From contig JAEZIH010000173.1 in the NCBI GenBank assembly GCA_023416055.1, positions 1-11,146 on the forward strand: a stretch of DNA of 11,146 bases. The letters run 5' to 3'. Made by a program: the position numbers and the translations under genes. This document shows positions 6,822 to 11,146 of this stretch, in pieces. The notes below the pieces were generated by a model, which was given only the letters and a program-made list of their open reading frames with translations, ran no database searches and was not told the DNA's origin. Source of the DNA: Pseudomonadota bacterium. Lineage in GTDB: Bacteria > Pseudomonadota > Alphaproteobacteria > Caulobacterales > Caulobacteraceae. Numbering within the stretch: the first letter of the stretch is position 1; each line of letters begins with the position of its first letter.

Positions 6822-7990
6822 CCTTCCAGCTGGTACGGCTGGAATTCGCAGCCGACGCTGCGGACCAGGGCATAGATCACCTCGGGATCCGTGGCGCCCG
6901 CCTCGGCGGCGAAGGCGACGCCGTCATACTCCGAGTAGAACTCCACCTCGTTGAAGCCGAGCACCCTCGGCAGGCCGTACTTGACGAACTCCCGGCCCTC
7001 GACGCGGACGGAGCCGCTGTCGCGGTACCAGCTCCGGCCCACCGCCTCGGTGGCGTTGAGATCGGCCGGCGGCGTCTCACGGCCCGCCGCTATCAGAACG
7101 CTCTCGGTCCCGTCCGTCTTGCCGGACATCGATCGCAGGGCGTGGGATCCCCGGAAGTAGACGCAGGCCTCCCTCTCGCGCAGTCCAGCGAACCGGGACG
7201 GGGCCGCGGTTGCGGGCGGGCCGCTCCCGCCGCCGCCGCCCGCAAGGCTGAGCCGGTAAGCCCCCGTCTCCCATGACCCGAGGCTGTTGGCGCGAATGCT
7301 GTAGACCCCATCCCGGGGCAGGGTGACGTCCACCCGGGAGTCAGTGCCGCCGGCGCCATCGTCGTCGGTGCGCAGCGGATCTCCCGCGCAATAGGCCCCG
7401 GGGTAGAGCCCCAGATAGGTGTCGAACTCGCTGGAGCGCATTTCGACGGACACCTGTTGACCCGCCCGGCCGGAGAAGGCGAAGCAGTCATAGAGGCTGT
7501 CGTCGCTGGCCGTCAGGTCGCCCGCGGACAACTCGCCGCGCACCGACTGGCCGAAGGAGATGGCGGCCCCTTCCCGCGCCACGGGGCCGGCGCCCAGTTC
7601 CACGACCGTGAGGGTGTACGGCCCGGTTTCATCCGCCAAAAGGCTGTTGGCGCGAACCGACCAGACGCGGCCGTCGCCGGTAAAGTCTATCCGTGAGTCC
7701 GTTCCGCCGGCGCTGTCGTCGTCCGATTGGCTGTCGCTCCAGACGCAGTTGCTCCCGGCGCCGAGGGCCATATAGGCGTCGAACACCTCGGAGTGCATCT
7801 CCACCCGGTACCGCCGTCCCGCCTCGGTTCGGAGCACGTGGCAGTCGTAGAAGCTGCCGTCATCCAGCCGGGCGTCCGACCTCGACAGGTCTCCCCGCAG
7901 AACACCCTCGGGCGTCAGAGCCGACTGCGCCTGCGCCGACCCGGCCAGGAGCGCCGCCGCGGCGAACACGCCAAGCTGCACTTTTTTCAT
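6818..7990 (-). CDS. Exported protein with two PPC-like domains and an uncharacterised C-terminal domain
   Basis: 390 residues from ATG 7990, preceded by a good Shine-Dalgarno (GAGGGGTGAG); an open extension to 8035 lacks both. A Sec signal peptide is clear: MKK, a hydrophobic core, then GSAQA with cleavage after residue 21. Two repeats with a 119-120 residue period follow (about 22-131 and 142-250), each ending in a SxRANSL...ETGxYxL strand pattern typical of bacterial pre-peptidase C-terminal (PPC) beta-sandwich domains. Each has an Asp-rich loop, SDDDSAGGTDSRID and TDDDGAGGTDSRVD, and one Cys pair 32 residues apart (50/82 and 169/201), probably disulfides. A Gly/Pro linker (250-262) leads to a C-terminal domain (about 268-390, Cys276 and Cys381) containing FVKYGLPRVLGFNE. 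I do not recognise it, but it recurs in the gene at 8364. No protease domain is present. Likely periplasmic or surface; function unknown. TTGACGT (minus strand, 8046-8040) may be a -35, with no clear -10. Confidence 0.88.
   Translation of the reverse strand: MKKVQLGVFAAAALLAGSAQAQSALTPEGVLRGDLSRSDARLDDGSFYDCHVLRTEAGRRYRVEMHSEVFDAYMALGAGSNCVWSDSQSDDDSAGGTDSRIDFTGDGRVWSVRANSLLADETGPYTLTVVELGAGPVAREGAAISFGQSVRGELSAGDLTASDDSLYDCFAFSGRAGQQVSVEMRSSEFDTYLGLYPGAYCAGDPLRTDDDGAGGTDSRVDVTLPRDGVYSIRANSLGSWETGAYRLSLAGGGGGSGPPATAAPSRFAGLREREACVYFRGSHALRSMSGKTDGTESVLIAAGRETPPADLNATEAVGRSWYRDSGSVRVEGREFVKYGLPRVLGFNEVEFYSEYDGVAFAAEAGATDPEVIYALVRSVGCEFQPYQLEG
6824..6844 (+). terminator. Possible hairpin just after the ELM1-like gene
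   Basis: TTCCAGC (6824-6830) and GCTGGAA (6838-6844) form a 7-bp stem with a 7-nt loop, 3 bases past the stop at 6821. No T-run follows. The hairpin lies inside the last codons of the converging gene, so codon constraint may explain it; the paralogue's equivalent end (9176-9200) does not form the same stem, which hints at a separate role. Weak call. Confidence 0.27.
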
Positions 7991-8074
7991 CGTCTCACCC
8001 CTCGACCCAGGCCGTCGAAGGGACGGGAAAGACAACGTTACGTCAAGCCGCCGCTGCGAGGCGCGATGGAAGGG

Positions 8075-8314
8075 TCAGTCCTCCCCGCCCCCGGAGGGGC
8101 CCTGGTCGCCGTCGCGATCGTCGGAGGACGCCGGGCCGTCACCGGGCTTCTTCCCGCGCCGTTTGCTCTCGTCCATGGCCAGGCCGAGGGCGACGCCGAT
8201 GGCGACGCCCGCGCCCATGCCGACCGCGATGTTGTCCATGGCCACGCCGATGCCGGCCCCGATGGCGAGGCCCAGCGCAATGCCGAAGCCCAGGTGGCTG
8301 CTGCGGCTTTCCAT
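8075..8314 (-). CDS. Glycine-zipper mini-protein, function unknown
   Basis: 79 residues from ATG 8314, with GGGAG as ribosome-binding site about 9 nt upstream. Residues 9-48 are two glycine-patterned hydrophobic stretches, FGIALGLAIGAGIGVAMDN and VGMGAGVAIGVALGLAMDE, each ending in AMD plus a polar residue; this looks like an internal duplication. Small residues at every second to fourth position are the hallmark of glycine-zipper helices that pack tightly in membranes. The tail (49-79) is polar, starting SKRRGKK and ending in an acidic, glycine-rich stretch, so probably outside the membrane. It has no signal peptidase site. It lies 84 bp upstream of the two-PPC gene on the same strand and could be co-transcribed with it; it diverges from the paralogue at 8364. 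Glycine-zipper proteins occur in envelope anchoring, bacteriocins and toxins; the sequence does not choose. Confidence 0.78.
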   Translation of the reverse strand: MESRSSHLGFGIALGLAIGAGIGVAMDNIAVGMGAGVAIGVALGLAMDESKRRGKKPGDGPASSDDRDGDQGPSGGGED

Positions 8315-8327
8315 TTCTGACTCCCGG

Positions 8328-8357
8328 TTGCCGGACTTTCTCCCGCCAGACTACCAT
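8328..8357 (+). promoter_or_regulatory. Candidate promoter giving a leaderless transcript of the one-PPC gene
   Basis: TTGCCG (8328-8333), an 18-nt spacer and TACCAT (8352-8357) lie in the 49-bp divergent gap 8315-8363. The -10-like element ends 6 nt before the ATG at 8364, so transcription would start at or next to the start codon. No Shine-Dalgarno is visible, which agrees with leaderless initiation. By-eye call. Confidence 0.35.
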
Positions 8358-8363
8358 CCGCCC

Positions 8364-9200
8364 ATGATGATCGCAGCCCTCGCTTTCGCCGCCGCACTCG
8401 GCGCGCAGCAGCAGCCCGCCGGCGCGGCCCCTCTCCTCACCCTCGGACAGTCGGTGCGCGGCGAACTGGCCCCTACGGATCCGACCGGAGACGCCGGCGC
8501 CCATTTCGACTGCTACAGCTTCAGGGGCTCGGCGAGGCAGGCCCTGACGGTTCGGCTCCAGTCCTCGGCCTTCTCCCCCGTACTGTACCTGCGTCGGGGA
8601 CCCACCTGCGACGGCAACTTCCTGTACGTGGCCCGGCCCACCGGCGACGAAGCCCTGGTGAACACCGACCTGAACTACGACGAGCTCTATTCCCTGACCG
8701 TGCGGAGCGTGAACGCCGGCGAGACCGGGGCCTACACCCTCACCCTCGGGAACCCTCCGCCCGCCATCCGGCGACCGCCGGCCGGGCAACAGCCCGCCCG
8801 TCAGCCGGAGCGCATCCGCGAAGGCTGCGGCTATACGCCGGGGACCAACCGCCTGTCTCCCATCGAGATCGGCGTGTTCGACGAGGACAACCTGCCATTC
8901 GTGGATCACCTTGGCCGGGCTGTCCGGGTGAACGGCCAGTGGATCCATCCGGCCGGGAGCCCCTATGCCGATGGCCGGTCCCGATCCTGGTTTATCAACA
9001 ACGAGCCGATCACCGTCCGCGGACGCGACTATGTGAAGTACGGTCTGCCGCGCGTTCTCGGGCTGAACGAGGCGGGGTGGTTCGCCGAACTCGACGGCCT
9101 GGCCGTGGTCGCCGAGAGCGGCTTGGCCGATCCGGAGGTGGTCTATGTGTTGATCGATCCGGCCGACTGCGCCTTCCAGCCCTATCAACCGAAGGCGTGA
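8364..9200 (+). CDS. Exported protein with one PPC-like domain and the same uncharacterised C-terminal domain
   Basis: 278 residues from ATG 8364 (a second ATG follows at 8367). The N-terminus is a short hydrophobic stretch, MMIAALAFAAALGA, then QQQPAG; it looks like a minimal signal peptide with no basic residues, so export is probable but less clear than for the paralogue. Residues 24-129 form one PPC-like unit beginning TLGQSVRGEL and ending GETGAYTLTLG, with Cys50 and Cys82 at the same 32-residue spacing as in the paralogue. The Asp-rich GGTDSR loop is lost. A Pro/Gln/Arg linker (131-150) leads to the C-terminal domain (152-278; Cys155, Cys269) with YVKYGLPRVLGLNE and CAFQPYQ. The last 60 residues align without gaps to the paralogue with 33 identities by hand count. 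The frame is open upstream to 8163, but that stretch is antisense to the glycine-zipper gene. Function unknown. Confidence 0.87.
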   Translation: MMIAALAFAAALGAQQQPAGAAPLLTLGQSVRGELAPTDPTGDAGAHFDCYSFRGSARQALTVRLQSSAFSPVLYLRRGPTCDGNFLYVARPTGDEALVNTDLNYDELYSLTVRSVNAGETGAYTLTLGNPPPAIRRPPAGQQPARQPERIREGCGYTPGTNRLSPIEIGVFDEDNLPFVDHLGRAVRVNGQWIHPAGSPYADGRSRSWFINNEPITVRGRDYVKYGLPRVLGLNEAGWFAELDGLAVVAESGLADPEVVYVLIDPADCAFQPYQPKA

Positions 9201-9222
9201 CACCTCCCCTTTGTCGGAATCA

Positions 9223-9238
9223 GCGCCTAGATAGGCGC
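9223..9238 (+). promoter_or_regulatory. Palindrome with embedded -10-like element directly before trxB
   Basis: GCGCCTA (9223-9229), two bases, then TAGGCGC (9232-9238) form a perfect 7-bp inverted repeat ending exactly at the trxB ATG (9239). Inside it TAGATA (9228-9233) resembles a -10 element and ends 5 nt before the ATG, which would give a leaderless message. TTGTCG (9211-9216) could be the -35, but the spacer is only 11 nt. The palindrome could be an operator or simply a hairpin; no Shine-Dalgarno is seen. Confidence 0.4.
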
Positions 9239-10249
9239 ATGAGCACTCCCCGCACCGTCCGCGTCGCCATCATCGGGTCCGGCCCCGCCGGCTGGACCGC
9301 CGCCATCTACGCCGCCCGGGCGCTGCTGAACCCGGTGGTCATCGCCGGCCTCCAGCCCGGCGGCCAGCTGACCATCACCACCGACGTGGAGAACTATCCC
9401 GGCTTCGCCGACGTCATCCAGGGTCCCTGGCTGATGGAGCAGATGCAGAAGCAGGCCGAGCACGTCGGGACCGAGGTGATCCACGACATCGTGGTCAAGG
9501 CCGACCTGTCGCAGCGCCCGTTCCGCCTGACGCTGGACTCGGGAACCGAGCTGCTCGCCGAGACGGTGATCATCTCCACCGGCGCCCAGGCCAAGTGGCT
9601 GGGGCTGGAGAGCGAGGCCAAGTACCAGGGCTTCGGCGTCTCCGCCTGCGCCACCTGCGACGGCTTCTTCTACCGCGGCAAGGAAGTCATCGTGGTCGGC
9701 GGCGGCAACACCGCCGTCGAGGAGGCGCTGTTCCTCACCAACTTCGCCTCAAAGGTCACCGTCGTGCACCGCCGCGACGAGTTCCGCGCCGAGCGCATCC
9801 TGCAGGACCGCCTGTTCGCCAATCCCAAGGTCGAGGTGATCTGGGACTCGGCCATCGACGAGATCCTCGGCGAGACCAGCGACCTCGGCGCCGTCAACGT
9901 CACCGGCGCCCGCCTGAAGAACGTCAAGACCGGCGAGACCCGCGACGTCGCCGCCGACGGCGTCTTCATCGCCATCGGCCACGCGCCCTCGTCCGAACTG
10001 TTCAAGGGGCAGCTGGAGATGAACGCCGGCGGCTATCTGAAGGTGAAGCCCGGCACGGCGGCGACGGAGATCGAGGGCGTCTGGGCCGCCGGCGACGTCA
10101 CGGACGACGTCTACCGCCAGGCCGTCACCGCCGCCGGCATGGGCTGCATGGCGGCGCTGGAGGCGGTGCGCTTCCTCGCCGAGCAGGACCACAAGGCCGA
10201 AGGCCATCCGATCGCGCACAAGGAAGCGGAGAAGATCGGAGCCTGGTGA
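9239..10249 (+). CDS. trxB: Thioredoxin-disulfide reductase TrxB
   Basis: 336 residues, slightly longer than the roughly 320 of E. coli TrxB. The flavoenzyme passes electrons from NADPH through FAD to its redox cysteines and then to thioredoxin in the cytoplasm. Visible in order: FAD-binding GSGPAG (13-18), QPGGQLTITTDVENYPGF (39-56), the redox-active CATC (Cys137, Cys140) followed by DGFFYRGK, NADPH-binding GGGNTA (154-159) with HRRDEFRA downstream (177-184; HRR binds the 2'-phosphate, so NADPH use is expected), and the second FAD motif AAGDVTD (283-289) with YRQAVTAAGMGCMAA. The C-terminus ends in a short polar extension HKAEGHPIAHKEAEKIGAW. ATG 9239 is chosen from the conserved start of the Rossmann strand; upstream is a palindrome with a -10-like sequence instead of a ribosome-binding site. 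Only the last base of its stop lies in the heptamer inverted repeat. Confidence 0.97.
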   Translation: MSTPRTVRVAIIGSGPAGWTAAIYAARALLNPVVIAGLQPGGQLTITTDVENYPGFADVIQGPWLMEQMQKQAEHVGTEVIHDIVVKADLSQRPFRLTLDSGTELLAETVIISTGAQAKWLGLESEAKYQGFGVSACATCDGFFYRGKEVIVVGGGNTAVEEALFLTNFASKVTVVHRRDEFRAERILQDRLFANPKVEVIWDSAIDEILGETSDLGAVNVTGARLKNVKTGETRDVAADGVFIAIGHAPSSELFKGQLEMNAGGYLKVKPGTAATEIEGVWAAGDVTDDVYRQAVTAAGMGCMAALEAVRFLAEQDHKAEGHPIAHKEAEKIGAW

Positions 10250-10340
10250 GGTTCTAGGTTCTAGGGGCCAGGTTCTAGGGACGCGGACCTGCCTGGCATG
10301 CACAGCCCACCTAGAACCTAGAACCTAGAACCTAGAACCT
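10249..10340. repeat. Inverted repeat of tandem heptamers between convergent genes
   Basis: The left arm is four tandem 7-mers, AGGTTCT at 10249, 10256 and 10270, with a degenerate AGGGGCC at 10263. The right arm is four perfect AGAACCT copies at 10313, 10320, 10327 and 10334, the reverse complement of the left unit. The arms (10249-10279 and 10310-10340) can pair over 28 of 31 positions around a 30-nt centre (10280-10309) containing GCATGC. Each heptamer junction makes CTAG, seven times in 92 bp, against about four in the rest of the window. It starts at the last base of the trxB stop and ends 5 bp short of the response regulator stop, so it could end transcription from both sides or stabilise mRNA 3' ends. 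No T-run is present. Confidence 0.9.
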
Positions 10341-10345
10341 ACCCC

Positions 10346-10753
10346 CTACCCAAACAGCTGCAGTTCCGGCGGCGCGTACTGCACCGGCTGGCCCTTGCGA
10401 CGCCGCAGGGCGTAGTCGACCGCCGTCTGGACGGCGCGCTCGTCGGTCGGCTTGGACAGCACCCCGATCGTCCCCGCCACGCCCTGGCGCACCATGCCGG
10501 GATTGGCCGTCATGAACAGCACCGTGACGCCCATCTCCTGACCCAGTTCGCGGCCGAGGGCCACGCCGGTGGGCCCGTCCGACAGGTGGATGTCCACCAG
10601 CGCCAGATCCACCTCCGTCTCGCGCACCACCTGACGCGCCGTGGATGCATCTGCGGCGGTGGCCACGACCTCGTGGCCGAGGTCCTCGAGGACGAACCGA
10701 AGCTCCATCGCCACCAGGGCCTCGTCTTCGATGATCAGGATGCGGGCGGTCAT
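10346..10753 (-). CDS. Single-domain response regulator (receiver only)
   Basis: 135 residues, a CheY-like receiver with no output domain. Acidic pocket residues are Glu9-Asp10 (IIEDE), the phospho-acceptor is Asp54 in ALVDIHLSDGPTG (51-63), the switch threonine is Thr82 in LFMTANPGM, and the conserved lysine is Lys101 in LSKPTD. A short tail (120-135) ends in PPELQLFG. Such proteins act by protein-protein contact or as phosphate sinks. The LFMTAN stretch resembles, but does not match, the FATGUY motif of alphaproteobacterial stress-response receivers. The gene lies 61 bp after the HWE kinase gene, its likely partner. No Shine-Dalgarno is visible before ATG 10753 (CCCCTCCC). An EcfG-like promoter and a small inverted repeat sit in the gap, so it may be expressed independently of the kinase. 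Confidence 0.94.
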   Translation of the reverse strand: MTARILIIEDEALVAMELRFVLEDLGHEVVATAADASTARQVVRETEVDLALVDIHLSDGPTGVALGRELGQEMGVTVLFMTANPGMVRQGVAGTIGVLSKPTDERAVQTAVDYALRRRKGQPVQYAPPELQLFG

Positions 10754-10788
10754 GGGAGGGGTCGTCTGAACTCGGGGCAGTTCGGGAA

Positions 10789-10813
10789 AGCGTCGGGCGA
10801 TGAGTCGGGTTCC
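10789..10813 (-). promoter_or_regulatory. Candidate EcfG (general stress response sigma factor) promoter before the response regulator
   Basis: On the minus strand GGAAC (10813-10809), a 16-nt spacer and CGCT (10792-10789) match the alphaproteobacterial EcfG consensus GGAAC-N16-17-CGTT with one mismatch. The -35 lies 2 bases after the kinase stop codon begins to end (TGA 10817-10815), and transcription would start about 30 nt before the response regulator ATG (10753). GAACT-N6-AGTTC (10768-10783) lies between promoter and ATG and might be a regulatory site. By-eye match in GC-rich DNA. Confidence 0.45.
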
Positions 10814-10814
10814 G

Positions 10815-11146
10815 TCATGCGACGTTTTGTGCGGCGCGGCGCCGGGACAGGGCGGTGGCGGGCAGATCGGCGATCACCTGCAGCCCCTCGGGCCGCCAGT
10901 GACGCTGCAGACGCCCGCCCAGCTGACCCTCGACCGACAGCTCGGCCAGCGACGAACCGAAGCCGGAGCGTTCCGGCGGACCCGACACCGGCGGCCCCCC
11001 GGTCTCGGCCCAGGTCAGCACGAAGCGGTCGCCATCGCGTCTCGTGTCGAGTGCGACCCGGCCGTCCTCGCGCGACAGGGCGCCGTATTTGGCGGCGTTG
11101 GTGGCCAGCTCGTGGAACAGCAGGGCCACCGAGGTGGCGGCCTGAT
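10815..11146 (-). CDS. HWE-family sensor histidine kinase, C-terminal ATPase part only
   Basis: The last 109 residues of a kinase whose start lies beyond the right edge; the frame is open to 11146. The ATP-binding N-box is HELATNAAKYGALS, followed by LTWAETGGPPV, where the W-x-E pair gives the HWE family its name, and the glycine box SGFGSSLAELSVEGQLGG with the downstream W-x-x-E-G-L (WRPEGL). The phospho-acceptor histidine and any PAS, GAF or membrane sensor domain are outside the window, so the signal is unknown. A GTG at 11129 could look like a start but would cut the N-box helix; the residues before it (QAATS) continue the family pattern. It precedes the response regulator gene by 61 bp on the same strand. 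HWE kinases in alphaproteobacteria often feed the PhyR/EcfG general stress response; that role is inferred here. Confidence 0.92.
   Translation of the reverse strand, partial: QAATSVALLFHELATNAAKYGALSREDGRVALDTRRDGDRFVLTWAETGGPPVSGPPERSGFGSSLAELSVEGQLGGRLQRHWRPEGLQVIADLPATALSRRRAAQNVA

Noticed and set aside
8163..8363. Plus-strand extension of the one-PPC gene across the glycine-zipper gene
   Set aside because: It reads as repetitive Met/Ala/Pro, the antisense of the glycine-zipper repeat, and would bury the signal peptide.
8139..9203. Long minus-strand frame opposite the one-PPC gene
   Set aside because: No recognisable domain, and the plus-strand product has a paralogue in the window.
9595..10257. 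Second long plus-strand frame inside trxB
   Set aside because: An Arg/Gly-rich frame-shifted shadow of a textbook thioredoxin reductase.
10249..10340. Possible CRISPR array
   Set aside because: Units are 7 bp, directly abutting, with no spacers and no cas genes nearby; it is a tandem and inverted repeat.

Overview
The window is GC-rich, densely coded DNA from an alphaproteobacterium. A Caulobacterales (Brevundimonas- or Caulobacter-like) host is the best guess. This rests on the HWE-type histidine kinase paired with a stand-alone receiver protein, on promoter-like sequences resembling the Caulobacter vegetative consensus, and on the overall gene style. The genus is an inference; no rRNA or other diagnostic marker is present. 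I see no phage, transposon, integrase, tRNA, rRNA or CRISPR array.

Layout, left to right. (1) 1-1000, minus: N-terminal 333 residues of a DAACS-type dicarboxylate/amino-acid:cation symporter, running off the left edge. (2) 1128-1646, plus: a small membrane protein with HEGGH and NPND motifs, related to M50 peptidases. (3) 1633-3725, minus: selD-selU (mnmH), a coupled pair that makes selenophosphate and uses it to put selenium into tRNA wobble uridines. (4) 3858-4523, plus: a glutathione S-transferase-like protein. (5) 4606-4806, plus: a 66-residue membrane protein. (6) 4932-6821, plus: greA, a VOC/glyoxalase-fold protein and an ELM1/DUF1022 protein, packed with a 4-bp gap and then a 4-bp overlap. 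(7) 6818-9200: an unusual cluster of a two-PPC-domain exported protein (minus), a glycine-zipper mini-protein (minus) and a divergent one-PPC paralogue (plus). The two larger proteins share a C-terminal domain I cannot name. (8) 9239-10249, plus: trxB, thioredoxin reductase. (9) 10249-10340: a long inverted repeat built from tandem heptamers, between converging genes. (10) 10346-11146, minus: a single-domain response regulator preceded by the C-terminal part of an HWE sensor kinase that runs off the right edge. An EcfG-like (general stress response) promoter candidate lies between them.

The parts most worth a second look are the PPC/unknown-domain cluster at 6818-9200, the heptamer inverted repeat at 10249-10340, and the EcfG-like promoter in front of the response regulator. 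The remaining genes are mostly well-known housekeeping or accessory families. Promoter and terminator calls were made by eye and are tentative.
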